A stretch of 25,642 nucleotides of DNA. It comes from CAYYJS01 sp964472315 (lineage in GTDB: Bacteria > Verrucomicrobiota > Kiritimatiellia > UBA8416). The stretch is from assembly GCA_964472315.1 (NCBI GenBank), contig CAYYJS010000051.1, forward strand, positions 1-25,642. The letters run 5' to 3'. How positions within the stretch are numbered: the first letter of the stretch is position 1; each line of letters begins with the position of its first letter. A model generated the notes under the pieces. That model worked only from the letters and a program-made list of their open reading frames with translations, made no database searches and was not told the origin of the DNA. This document shows, piece after piece, positions 7,627 to 15,154 of the stretch. The translations under genes were made by a program, and so were the position numbers.

Positions 7627-8556
7627 TCAGCGGCGCGCACCGTTGGCGCCGACGCCGGCCGCCGACGTGAGGGTCAAGGTCTTGCGCGGATAGTCGATCG
7701 TCACGCGGAACGCATCGAGAAAAGGCGTACCGAGAATCACGTCGTAGCGCACGACGCGGCCGCGGTCCTGCGGAATCGTGTGAACGATCGCCTCGATGCC
7801 GCGTCGTTCGGCGCCGGCCACGGTCAACGACTTCAGGACGGCGATCCCGACATCCGGCCGCTTCGGCAGCGCCCGTACCATCAGGCCCAGCCGTGCGGCC
7901 GTCCCCGGCGTAACGACGACCTCGGCCGCCCCCGTATCGAGAAGGCATGTCACCGCGTAACGTCCATCGATGATCCCCGGCGTGTGGACGAGCGAGGAGA
8001 CCAGATCGAACGCGGCGCCGGCGACGCCGGTCGTTCCATCGGCGCGGCCCGCGGCGGCCTGAAGCCGCCGATATCCCGCCGGATCGTGCAGGCGCAACTC
8101 GCCTGCGCCGTAATCCATCTCCATGACATAGCGACGCAGAAACGTGAAGCCGATCAGCCCCGCATAGTCCAGTCCCTCGTTCAGGCGCAATGGGCGCGCC
8201 TGCGGCGGATCGAACACCAGCACGCTCAACGCGTCCGCCTGGGCGTCACCAACGCACAGTTTCGCTACCGTAGCCGTCTGCTGAAGGTCGGGACGGTTCC
8301 GTACCGGCATGCCGGCGGCCAGGGCCACACGCGGCGTTATGACGGTTTCGCCGGCGCCGGTGTCGAGGATGAACGGGTGAGGCTCGCCATTAACGTGCGC
8401 GGTCAGAATCGGCACACCTCCACGGAGGACGAAGGGCACGACCGCCTTCGGTTGTGGCGGCGTGTTCCACGCGACCGCCACGCCAAGCAGGACCGCGCCG
8501 GCCAGCATTCCGCCACCCAGGCGGCCCACGGCGACCCGGCTGCGACGATCCCTCAC
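7627..8556 (-). CDS. Membrane-anchored retropepsin-like aspartic protease with two DTG lobes
   Basis: A 309-residue protein. Residues about 13-31 are a hydrophobic anchor or uncleaved signal. Two aspartic-protease half-domains follow, each with a catalytic-type triad: ILDTGAGETVIT (D65) and LLDTGAAEVVVT (D207). Each is followed by family features (GLIGFTFLRRYVMEMDY; ILGTPFLDAFRVTIDY). Bacterial retropepsin-like proteins usually have one lobe and dimerise. Two lobes in one chain suggest an intramolecular active site, as in pepsin-like enzymes. The substrate is unknown. The start is GTG overlapping the ankyrin gene stop (GTGA), so the two are translationally coupled and probably work in the same compartment. 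Confidence 0.85.
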   Translation of the reverse strand: MRDRRSRVAVGRLGGGMLAGAVLLGVAVAWNTPPQPKAVVPFVLRGGVPILTAHVNGEPHPFILDTGAGETVITPRVALAAGMPVRNRPDLQQTATVAKLCVGDAQADALSVLVFDPPQARPLRLNEGLDYAGLIGFTFLRRYVMEMDYGAGELRLHDPAGYRRLQAAAGRADGTTGVAGAAFDLVSSLVHTPGIIDGRYAVTCLLDTGAAEVVVTPGTAARLGLMVRALPKRPDVGIAVLKSLTVAGAERRGIEAIVHTIPQDRGRVVRYDVILGTPFLDAFRVTIDYPRKTLTLTSAAGVGANGARR

Positions 8557-9293
8557 GGTGCCGCACCGGCCCGCGTCAGCAGCACGACGACATCGCGATG
8601 CCCGGCGGCGCGAGCCACCTGTACGGGCGTTTCGCCGCTGCGCGCGCGGGCCGTGACATTGGCACCGTGGCGCATGAGCGCATTCACAACCTTCGCATGC
8701 CCCGCGCAGACGGCCACCATGAGCGGCGTCGCCCCGCCTTCGTCGGAGAAATTCGGATTGGCACCGCGGTCAAGCAGAAGCCGCACCGTATCGATGTGCC
8801 CGTTCGCGGCAGCGAAGTGAAGGGCTGTGGACCCGTTGCGGCTCTGTGCGTTGACGCGCGCGTGCCGCGAAAGCAGGAGCGCGACGACATCGTCGAACCC
8901 TCCGGCGGCGGCACCCATCAACGCCGTCGATCCCCGCGCGTTCCGTTTGTTCGCATCCACGTTGGCTGTCAACAGCTCTTTGACCCGCGCGACATCGCCG
9001 CCGGCCGCCGCCAGCATGAGCGCGCTATTGCCATTGCCGACCGCCGCCAGCATGGCCGCTTCGCCATCCAGCCGTGTGACAAGCGCCTCGACGGTCATCG
9101 TCACCCCGATGAAGCGGGTTTCGAAACCCGTCGGCGTGACGACCGCGCCGATGACTCCGCCATCCGGCCCCAACACGGGCCGCATGTCATACGCCGTCGG
9201 ATACCGGTACTCCGTGCCGCACCGGTAACTCGCCGCACCGGCCACACCCGTTCCTGCGACCAGCGCAATCGCCACTGCCATTCGCATCGTCAT
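8553..9293 (-). CDS. Secreted ankyrin-repeat protein
   Basis: A 246-residue protein with a signal peptide (residues 1-21, MAVAIALVAGTGVAGA). It is followed by about 65 residues of unassigned sequence and then about five ankyrin repeats (residues about 88-246). Consensus pieces are visible in each, such as GNSALMLAAAGGD, GSTALMGAAAGG, GSTALHFAAANGH, GATPLMVAVCAGH and GETPVQVARAAGH. Ankyrin repeats bind proteins. Here they would act in the periplasm or outside the cell. GGAGG lies 5 bases before the ATG. The gene is co-transcribed and overlaps with the aspartic protease downstream, so the ankyrin protein may present substrate to it or inhibit it (inference). Confidence 0.9.
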   Translation of the reverse strand: MTMRMAVAIALVAGTGVAGAASYRCGTEYRYPTAYDMRPVLGPDGGVIGAVVTPTGFETRFIGVTMTVEALVTRLDGEAAMLAAVGNGNSALMLAAAGGDVARVKELLTANVDANKRNARGSTALMGAAAGGFDDVVALLLSRHARVNAQSRNGSTALHFAAANGHIDTVRLLLDRGANPNFSDEGGATPLMVAVCAGHAKVVNALMRHGANVTARARSGETPVQVARAAGHRDVVVLLTRAGAAP

Positions 9294-9310
9294 ACGCGCC
9301 TCCGATTACC

Positions 9311-9340
9311 AGTGCACCACACCGCACACGGGATTGTCAA
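9311..9340 (-). promoter_or_regulatory. Possible promoter for the ankyrin/protease pair
   Basis: On the minus strand, a perfect TTGACA (9335-9340) is followed after 18 bases by TGCACT (9311-9316), a poor -10. It lies back to back with the plus-strand promoter for the GH3 gene. Confidence 0.3.
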
Positions 9341-9344
9341 TGGC

Positions 9345-9374
9345 TTGTCTTTGTCGGGGTGGTTCCACTAGTAT
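9345..9374 (+). promoter_or_regulatory. Probable sigma-70-like promoter for the GH3 gene
   Basis: TTGTCT (9345-9350), 18-base spacer, TAGTAT (9369-9374), ending 38 bases before the GH3 start codon. Confidence 0.45.
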
Positions 9375-9412
9375 GCCGCGGTTCCGAACCGTATCTCCTG
9401 GAGGACCATTCG

Positions 9413-11602
9413 ATGACCGAACCCGTGAACGCCCTGCCTTTCCAGAACCCCGAACTGCCGATCGAGGAACGCCTCCGCGACCTGCTCGGACGCCTGACGA
9501 TCGAGGAAAAGTGCGGCCAGATGCTGCACGACGCGCCTGCTATCGATCGCCTGGGCATCCCCGCCTACAACTGGTGGAACGAATGCCTGCACGGGGTCGC
9601 CCGGGCGGGCGTGGCCACCGTCTTTCCGCAGGCCATCGGACTGGCCGCCATGTGGAACGACGAGTTCATGCACCGGATCGCGTGCACGATTTCCGACGAG
9701 GCCCGCGCGAAGCACCACGAGTTCCTGCGTCAGGGCGACACGAATTACTACGCCGGCCTGACGTACTGGACGCCGAACATCAATATCTTCCGCGATCCCC
9801 GCTGGGGCCGCGGCCACGAGACCTACGGCGAATGTCCGTTCCTGACCGGCCGCCTGGGCGTCGCCTTCTGCAAGGGCCTGCAGGGCGACGACCCCACCCA
9901 TCTGAAACTGGTGGCCACCGCCAAGCACTACGCCGTCCACAGCGGCCCCGAGGGCGAACGCCATTCGTTCAACGCAAAGGTCAGCTTGAAGGACCTGCGC
10001 GAGACCTACCTGCCGGCCTTTCACGCCTGCGTGAGCGAAGCCCGCGTGCACAGCGTCATGGGCGCCTACAACCGCACCAACGGCGAGGTCTGCTGCGGCA
10101 GCCGCACGCTGTTGACGAAGATCCTGCGCGAGGAGTGGGGCTTCGACGGGTATGTCGTGAGCGATTGCTGGGCGATCCGGGACTTCCACGAGCATCACAA
10201 GGTCACGACGAAACCCACCGAGTCGGCCGCCATGGCCGTGAAGAACGGCTGCGACCTGAACTGCGGCTGCATCTACGAGAAGCTGGTCGACGCGCTCGGC
10301 GAGGGCCTCCTGACCGAAGCGGACATCGATCGCGCCGTGCGGCGTCTCCTGTTCGCCCGGTTCAAACTTGGCATGTTCGACCCGCCCGCCCGTGTCGCCT
10401 ACGCGCGGATTCCGTACGAGATCAACGATTGCGAAGAGCACCGCGCGATGGCCCTCGAGGCGGCCCGGCAGTCCATCGTCCTGCTCAAGAACGACGGCGT
10501 TCTGCCGCTGCGCAAGGACATCCGCGCACTCGCCGTCATCGGTCCGAACGCCTACTGCGCGTCCGTGCTTCTCGGCAACTACCACGGCACCGCCTCGGAA
10601 CTCGTGACGCCGCTCGACGGCATCCGCGCGGCCGTGTCCGACGCGACGAAGGTGTGGTACGCCGAAGGCTGCCAGCTCACGGGCGTCCGCGTCCGGCACT
10701 GTGCGCCGAGCGGCCGGCTGTCGGAGGCCGTCAGCATGGCCGAGCGCTCGGACGCCGTGGTCCTCTGCCTGGGCCTGGACAGCCGGATCGAAGGCGAACA
10801 GGGCGACGCGGGCAACTCGGACGCGTCCGGCGACAAGCTTCACCTCGAGCTGCCAGGCCTTCAGCAGCAGCTCCTCGAACGGGTGGTCGCGGTCGGCAAG
10901 CCGGTCATCCTCGTGCTCGTCAGCGGCAGCGCGCTGGGCGTCACCTGGGCGCACGAGCATTGCGCCGCCATCCTGCAGGCATGGTATCCCGGCGAGGAAG
11001 GGGGCACGGCGCTCGCGGACGTGCTCTTCGGCGACTACACGCCGGCGGGACGCCTGCCGGTCACGTTCTACAAGTCCATCGCCGACTGTCCCGATTTCGG
11101 CGATTACGCCATGGCCAACCGTACCTATCGCTACTTCAAAGGCGAGCCCCTCTACCCGTTCGGCTACGGACTGAGCTATACCACCTTCACGTACGGCGTC
11201 CCGCGGTTGTCGCCGGGAACCGTCGCCGCCGCGGCCCTTGCCGGCGGCACGGAAGTGACGGTGTCGGTCTCGGTGACGAACGACGGCGACCGCGACGGCG
11301 ACGAGGTCGTGCAGCTCTACGTGACGGACACCGCGGCGTCGGTCACCGTGCCGGCACGCGACCTGCGGGGTTTCCGTCGCATCCATCTGGCGGCGGGCGC
11401 GTCGCGGACGGTCACGTTCGGTTTGTCGGCGAAGGCGCTTTCGTTGATCGACGATGACGGCAAACGCATGCTCGAACCCGGCGCGTTCACGATCGCCGTC
11501 GGCGGCTCGCAGCCCGACGCCCGCAGCGTCGCGCTGACCGGAAAGACGCCGCCGCACGCGACGCTGACGGTCACGGGCCAACCCACGGCGCTGCCGTACT
11601 GA
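9413..11602 (+). CDS. Glycoside hydrolase family 3 (beta-xylosidase/beta-glucosidase type)
   Basis: About 729 residues from the ATG at 9413, which has GGAGG 8 bases upstream. The N-terminal TIM-barrel domain contains YNWWNECLHGVARAG, TAKHYAVHS and GAYNRTNGEVCCGS. The nucleophile aspartate is in GYVVSDCWAI (D251 in this numbering). The second alpha/beta sandwich domain (about 390-590) includes LLKNDGVLPL and AWYPGEEGGTALADVLFGDY. A fibronectin-III-like C-terminal domain (about 610-700) has DEVVQLYV and LRGFRRIHLAAG. The NWWNE and VSDC motifs resemble the xylosidase branch of GH3. There is no signal peptide, so it probably acts on imported oligosaccharides in the cytoplasm. It cleaves terminal beta-linked sugars by a retaining mechanism. 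Substrate choice cannot be settled from sequence. Confidence 0.93.
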   Translation: MTEPVNALPFQNPELPIEERLRDLLGRLTIEEKCGQMLHDAPAIDRLGIPAYNWWNECLHGVARAGVATVFPQAIGLAAMWNDEFMHRIACTISDEARAKHHEFLRQGDTNYYAGLTYWTPNINIFRDPRWGRGHETYGECPFLTGRLGVAFCKGLQGDDPTHLKLVATAKHYAVHSGPEGERHSFNAKVSLKDLRETYLPAFHACVSEARVHSVMGAYNRTNGEVCCGSRTLLTKILREEWGFDGYVVSDCWAIRDFHEHHKVTTKPTESAAMAVKNGCDLNCGCIYEKLVDALGEGLLTEADIDRAVRRLLFARFKLGMFDPPARVAYARIPYEINDCEEHRAMALEAARQSIVLLKNDGVLPLRKDIRALAVIGPNAYCASVLLGNYHGTASELVTPLDGIRAAVSDATKVWYAEGCQLTGVRVRHCAPSGRLSEAVSMAERSDAVVLCLGLDSRIEGEQGDAGNSDASGDKLHLELPGLQQQLLERVVAVGKPVILVLVSGSALGVTWAHEHCAAILQAWYPGEEGGTALADVLFGDYTPAGRLPVTFYKSIADCPDFGDYAMANRTYRYFKGEPLYPFGYGLSYTTFTYGVPRLSPGTVAAAALAGGTEVTVSVSVTNDGDRDGDEVVQLYVTDTAASVTVPARDLRGFRRIHLAAGASRTVTFGLSAKALSLIDDDGKRMLEPGAFTIAVGGSQPDARSVALTGKTPPHATLTVTGQPTALPY

Positions 11603-11609
11603 AGCGCGA

Positions 11610-12344
11610 TCAGAGCGAGACGCCAATGCCGGCGATCAGGGTCAGATCGTTCTCTTCCAACCCCTCGCCCGGCGTGCTGTCGTACTGGTCCTGAAGCACG
11701 AACCTCAGTCGCATGCGCGCGTGCAGAGCCGCTTCGACGCCAAGCTCGGCTTTCAGCAGGTAATCGGCGAAATCGTCGGCTCGCGGCAGGTAGTCCAGCG
11801 ACTGCCATACCTTGGCGGTCTTGCTCATGGCGTGGTCGAAACGCTGGGCCAGCCGCAACGCCAGGTAATCGTCGCTGACGCCGGCGACGTCTTCCCACAC
11901 GTACGAGGGACCGGCTTCGACATAGAGGCCCGTCTGGTCGTTCTTGATCAGATACACGCCCAGGCCCGGGCCCAGGGTCGCGCGGTAGTCGACCTGCGCG
12001 ATATCGTCGTAGAGGATCTCGCCGTTCAGCGCGCCGAAGGTGCGGGGACTGATCGTCTTCTTCACACCGAAGAACGCGCGGACATTCTCGACGGTGGTTT
12101 CCGTATTGGAGGCCACCGTGCTCTCGCCGTAGTTGGCCTCGATCCCGGCGCGAACCGAACCCAGGCCCTCCTTCTCGCCCTCCGTCACGAGGGCGACGTT
12201 GGCCTGCATGGTCTCGCTGTTTCCGTCCGTCAGCGTAACCCCCACGCTCAGGGTCTTCTTGAATCCGGCGACGTCTTCCCCCTGCGCCATGGCCATCAGG
12301 CATACCGTGCAAACACAACTGGCGATCGTCACGACTTTCTTCAT
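11610..12344 (-). CDS. DUF481 (YdiY-like) outer-membrane beta-barrel protein
   Basis: A 244-residue protein starting at the ATG at 12344. The preceding in-frame codon extending the frame is TTG. GGGAGGG lies 9 bases upstream. A signal peptide (residues about 1-21) is followed by alternating amphipathic strands typical of DUF481: SVGVTLTDGNSETMQANVAL near the N terminus, then GEILYDDIAQVDYRATLGPGLG and YVEAGPSYVWEDV, and an amphipathic last strand LTLIAGIGVSL. The family is described as salt- or stress-induced outer-membrane proteins of unknown function. The gene is convergent with GH3, with only 7 bases between stops. It follows mscL by 54 bases and may share its promoter. Confidence 0.85.
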   Translation of the reverse strand: MKKVVTIASCVCTVCLMAMAQGEDVAGFKKTLSVGVTLTDGNSETMQANVALVTEGEKEGLGSVRAGIEANYGESTVASNTETTVENVRAFFGVKKTISPRTFGALNGEILYDDIAQVDYRATLGPGLGVYLIKNDQTGLYVEAGPSYVWEDVAGVSDDYLALRLAQRFDHAMSKTAKVWQSLDYLPRADDFADYLLKAELGVEAALHARMRLRFVLQDQYDSTPGEGLEENDLTLIAGIGVSL

Positions 12345-12398
12345 ATGCAAACACCCTCCCTCTTCCCTCTTCCTATCTTTCCCTCTTCCCCTCTTTCC
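12345..12398. other. Purine-strand low-complexity spacer between mscL and the DUF481 gene
   Basis: The spacer is almost pure C and T on the plus strand (repeats of CTCTTCC and CCCTCTT), that is GGAAGAG-like on the coding strand. Its last copy supplies the GGGAGGG ribosome site of the DUF481 gene. Several SD-like cores in a row could affect ribosome loading on the downstream gene. Confidence 0.6.
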
Positions 12399-12740
12399 TC
12401 AGGGCTTCTTCACCGTCGCCTCCTGCTTGCGACGCAGCACGTTCAACCCCTTGACCAGAAGGAATACCACCCACGCGACAATCAGAAAGTCGATCGTCGT
12501 CTGGAGGCACTTGCCGTAGTTCAGCGTGACCGCCTCGATGTCGCCTCGGGCCGCCTTGAGCGTCACCACCAGCTCCGTGAAGTTCACGCCGCCCAACAGC
12601 AATCCGATGGGCGGCATGAGAACATCGTTGACGACCGACGTCACGACCTTGCCGAACGCGCCGCCAATGATGATACCGACGGCCATGTCCATGACATTGC
12701 CCTTGACCGCAAATTCCTTGAACTCGCTCACCACACTCAT
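12399..12740 (-). CDS. mscL: Large-conductance mechanosensitive channel MscL
   Basis: A 113-residue MscL. The N-terminal helix and first membrane segment EFKEFAVKGNVMDMAVGIII are the family hallmark, followed by GGAFGKVVTSVVNDVLMPPIG, a periplasmic loop, and the second membrane segment IDFLIVAWVVFLLVKGLN. It opens under membrane tension to release solutes on osmotic downshock. It ends at RRKQEATVKKP and lacks the usual C-terminal helix (LLTEIRDLL type) of 130-140-residue homologues, a part not needed for gating. AAAGGG lies 8 bases before the ATG. Confidence 0.97.
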   Translation of the reverse strand: MSVVSEFKEFAVKGNVMDMAVGIIIGGAFGKVVTSVVNDVLMPPIGLLLGGVNFTELVVTLKAARGDIEAVTLNYGKCLQTTIDFLIVAWVVFLLVKGLNVLRRKQEATVKKP

Positions 12741-12860
12741 ACTGCAACCCTTTCGTCAGTCTGCCGCTCGAATCGCTGCCGCGCCCGATTCCCGCATCGC
12801 ACACCGCCGCCGCATGGCGGATCGGCCGCCGTCCGCGCAATCCAACGCATCGGCGCGGGC

Positions 12861-12889
12861 ATTCCAGCGTATGAATCGGGAACTGTCAA
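12861..12889 (-). promoter_or_regulatory. Sigma-70-like promoter for mscL
   Basis: On the minus strand, a perfect TTGACA (12884-12889), a 17-base spacer, and TGGAAT (12861-12866), about 120 bases upstream of the mscL start. Confidence 0.45.
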
Positions 12890-13212
12890 GGGGGCACTTC
12901 TGCGGGGATCTGTTTTGTGTCGTGACTTACACACCGGCGACCAGCAGCCGTTCCGGTTATTGTCGCTCCCGTTGTACCTTGTCGGCCAAACCCAGCGTCT
13001 ATGCCGTTCCACTATCCTGAACAACGATGGCGAGGGGGCGAAGCGGACGAAGAAAGAGTAAGAATCCGGTCGGACGGCGTCGCTACGGGGAAAAGCATCT
13101 CTCTGCCCCCATTTCAGGCAGAGTCTGGTGCGGGGCATCGCTCCAGCCCCCTGGTATCTCCTGGAGCCGGCGGTTCGGGGATCTTCACGGTGGCGGCCAC
13201 ACCGTTCCGACA

Positions 13213-13231
13213 CGGGAGCAAGATGCTCCCG
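13213..13231. repeat. Short palindromic repeat-like hairpin
   Basis: CGGGAGCA, AGA loop, TGCTCCCG: a perfect 8-bp stem. It has the look of a dispersed extragenic palindrome and no adjoining gene end. Confidence 0.5.
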
Positions 13232-13276
13232 CTACTCTGAGTGGAATGGCACTGACTTAACCCCTTGTCTCTCACT

Positions 13277-13339
13277 CTTTGTCGCGAGCTTTGTCGACGC
13301 AAGTGGCTGTTCGAGAGGTGATTCGACAAAGCGACAAGG
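13277..13339. repeat. Double-unit inverted repeat (CTTTGTCG type)
   Basis: CTTTGTCG occurs at 13277-13284 and 13289-13296. Its reverse complement CGACAAAG is at 13324-13331, followed at 13332-13339 by CGACAAGG, which has one mismatch. It could form a long-arm hairpin with a 27-base loop or mark the end of a decayed element. Confidence 0.5.
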
Positions 13340-13570
13340 AAGCCGCGTCCCCTGGAGCCGGGGCGCATGGGAAAGACAAAGGAAGAGGAAGCGCAGCATA
13401 CCCACCCGCGGCCCACGCGGCGCCAATTCGAGAAATCGTGCGCGCAAAAAGAATGCTTGCGTCCGACGCACACATTAGGGAGTGTGCCGCTCGTCTTAAT
13501 GCGGACGTCGATGCGACGGTGGGAACAATGACGGAAACGATGACGGGAACAACGGCGGGAGGCGGAGAGC

Positions 13571-13895
13571 ATGGTGCGGGAATCGGGAAAGACATTCATC
13601 AACCGGCGATCGCCGTCCCGCCGCGGTCCGCGCTGTCTGCTGCTCCTTGCCGCAAGCGTCTCGCCGGTCTCCGCCGCCCCGTCGGATACGTTCCTGCGCG
13701 ATGCATCCGCGAAGATCGAGTCCGGGCTTTTCGGCCGTCAGGACCTGGCGCAGACCGAGCGACTGCTTTCGCGCACCCGTGACGTCCCCGAGCGTCAGGC
13801 TGCTCGAACGGGTTCCCAAGCAGATGGAAGGATACTATGCGCTGGCCCAGATGCATCTGGCCGAAATCGATCGGGAGCGTGAAAAATGCCGATGA
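13571..13895 (+). pseudogene. Small secreted helical (TPR-like) protein, frameshifted
   Basis: The ATG at 13571 with GGAGG upstream opens a frame with a basic start and hydrophobic CLLLLAASVSPVSAAP (signal-like), then DTFLRDASAKIESGLFGRQ. The sensible sequence then jumps to another frame that reads RLLERVPKQMEGYYALAQMH and stops at 13895. The switch lies near the C-run at 13786-13789, where dropping one C gives a continuous product of about 107 residues. The final helical segment resembles a TPR unit. The repaired frame would overlap the next gene start (ATG 13886, or ATGA at 13892), so the pair was once an operon. It may be a real mutation or a homopolymer sequencing error. Confidence 0.6.
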
Positions 13896-15154
13896 AACAT
13901 GTTGTCCTGCTTGCCATTCCCCTGCTGCTTGTCCCGCATGCCTTGCCGGCCGACTCCGCCCACACCGTGGAGGTTAAAGTCGATTCCGTCAGAAAGAACT
14001 GCGTCATCGACTACAACGATGAAGAGCGAACCACCTGCGATGCGGTCGAGTATCTCGGGCCCGATCGTCTGGTCCGGGTCGCAAGCAAGACGTTCCGACC
14101 CCCGCCCGGCTTTTTGTTTGTCCTTTTCGCCGATAGCGACACCCATGTCGACATCTGGAACAACCCCGAGGGATTCGACTACGAACGCCTGATTGACGAA
14201 CCCACGGACGTCAGAGTGCGAGGAACTTTCATGCCGGCTATCAATGCGGGGGAGTACCCGTTGCGCTGCGAAGGCAATCTCAAGGCCCACAGGCCGGACT
14301 CTGGCGGTGGCGGCGGCGGCGGTGGTGGCGGCGGTAGTGGTGGCGTCCCATCCGAACCGAAACGTTTCCATTGGTCCGCGAAGGTCGACGTGGAGTCGGA
14401 GTCGGAGAACGCCATCGACCTGGACATCGACAGCGACAACAATGGTGGCGTCTACGGCGGCCCCGATCGGACCGACGAAGAGGATGCGATCGAGGAGAGC
14501 GCCCTCGGCAAATACATTCCCCGCAACGATGGCGACGAGGACAACGACCAACTCGAGAGCTTTGCCGATGGATTCGGCCTTCCCGGCACTCCCGGCAGCG
14601 ACGCTTCCGCAGGCACGCGCTTCGTGCCGCTCGTGCTGGACATCTCCCGCGCCGGGGAAATCGACTGGGCCACCGCCCGCCTCAAAGTCGACTACTCCAC
14701 CTCGCCCCCCGGCGGCGTCACCACCCACAGCCTGCCCGGTGCGCCGGCGAAGACCTACCATTTGCCCGCCCCGGGGATGTTGCGCCTCTGGACCACCAAT
14801 GCCGCTTCCCGCAACGTCGCCGCGCCGCCCGGCGGCCACTACCTCGCCCCCGGCGAGTATGCGGTTTCCGCCCTGTTTTCAACGGGTGTCAGCAACGCAA
14901 CCTGGTACGTCGAAGGCATCGGGCAGGGCATGGTCACCGGCCTCGTCGCCGTCGCCCTCAAGCCCAACGACACCGCAGGATGGCTCGGGGACAAAATCTT
15001 CTGCTCCGTCGTCCACGGCGACATCGACGTGGATAGCGACAACAACAATACTACCGCACTACCGCCCCACCGGATAAAAACGGCTACGAGGACCGCATCG
15101 AGGCCGCCACCACGCTTGACGGCAGCGCCTGCCATGGCAAACTGCTTGCCGTGA
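13886..15154 (+). CDS. Large secreted modular protein, N-terminal part (signal peptide, Gly linker, first Ca-binding-type repeat)
   Basis: This frame encodes 422 residues, the last ~32 out of frame. Residues 1-24 are a signal peptide (VLLAIPLLLVPHALPADS). Residues 25-137 are an unassigned domain, and 139-153 are a near-pure glycine linker. From residue 177 a repeat begins with acidic DLDIDSDNNGG and NDGDEDND stretches (thrombospondin-3/EF-hand-like calcium ligands). It continues through FVPLVLDISRAG, a PGMLRLWT strand, HYLAPGEY and YVEGI. A second repeat starts at GDIDVDSDNNN (residue 378). Right there an 8-bp duplication throws the frame, and the tail after residue 390 is nonsense. The intended protein continues in the 15151-17100 frame. 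GGAG lies 8 bases before the ATG. An alternative ATG at 13892 would give a 4-base overlap with the preceding frame. Confidence 0.8.
   Translation: MPMKHVVLLAIPLLLVPHALPADSAHTVEVKVDSVRKNCVIDYNDEERTTCDAVEYLGPDRLVRVASKTFRPPPGFLFVLFADSDTHVDIWNNPEGFDYERLIDEPTDVRVRGTFMPAINAGEYPLRCEGNLKAHRPDSGGGGGGGGGGGSGGVPSEPKRFHWSAKVDVESESENAIDLDIDSDNNGGVYGGPDRTDEEDAIEESALGKYIPRNDGDEDNDQLESFADGFGLPGTPGSDASAGTRFVPLVLDISRAGEIDWATARLKVDYSTSPPGGVTTHSLPGAPAKTYHLPAPGMLRLWTTNAASRNVAAPPGGHYLAPGEYAVSALFSTGVSNATWYVEGIGQGMVTGLVAVALKPNDTAGWLGDKIFCSVVHGDIDVDSDNNNTTALPPHRIKTATRTASRPPPRLTAAPAMANCLP
14306..14346 (+). repeat. GGN codon tract encoding a glycine linker
   Basis: A run of GGC/GGT codons encodes about 11 consecutive glycines, then Ser-Gly-Gly. 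It is a flexible linker between the N-terminal domain and the Ca-type repeats, and is prone to replication slippage. Confidence 0.8.
15050..15065 (+). repeat. Exact 8-bp tandem duplication causing a frameshift
   Basis: ACTACCGC occurs twice back to back (15050-15057, 15058-15065). Deleting one copy fuses ...DVDSDNNNTTA to PPDKNGYEDRIEAATTLDG in frame, restoring one protein of about 1068 residues over 13886-17100. The repaired sequence aligns with the equivalent point of the first repeat (DSDNN...PDRTDEEDAIEE), which supports this as the exact lesion. Confidence 0.9.

Larger units (their letters stand above)
12890..13570. other. Gene-poor stretch with several hairpins and no supported gene
   Basis: No frame here shows a domain, signal peptide or convincing ribosome site. 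Structure seen: a 7-bp hairpin around 13105-13130 (CTCTGCC with GGCAGAG); an 8-bp perfect hairpin at 13213-13231; a two-part inverted repeat at 13277-13339; and near-repeats of GACGGGAACAACGG type around 13525-13560. It may hold decayed mobile sequence and the promoter of the downstream secreted-protein locus. Confidence 0.6.

Noticed and set aside
9368..11626. Minus-strand open frame of 752 codons
   Set aside because: Mirror of the GH3 gene. The plus-strand frame has clear catalytic motifs and this one has none.
12737..13213. Minus-strand open frame of 158 codons upstream of mscL
   Set aside because: No domain or signal is seen, it contains the proposed mscL promoter, and it covers a hairpin-rich stretch.
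12890..13570. Possible tRNA or structured RNA gene in the gene-poor stretch
   Set aside because: No cloverleaf with a T-loop signature and no known riboswitch core was seen. Only simple hairpins are present.
13232..13602. Several overlapping minus-strand open frames (79 to 162 codons)
   Set aside because: Unusual composition, no recognisable domain or ribosome site, and overlap with inverted repeats and the start of the small secreted gene.
14193..15077. Plus-strand open frames inside the large secreted gene (294 and 221 codons)
   Set aside because: Ser/Thr/Pro/Arg-rich shadows in other frames of the repeat-coding region.
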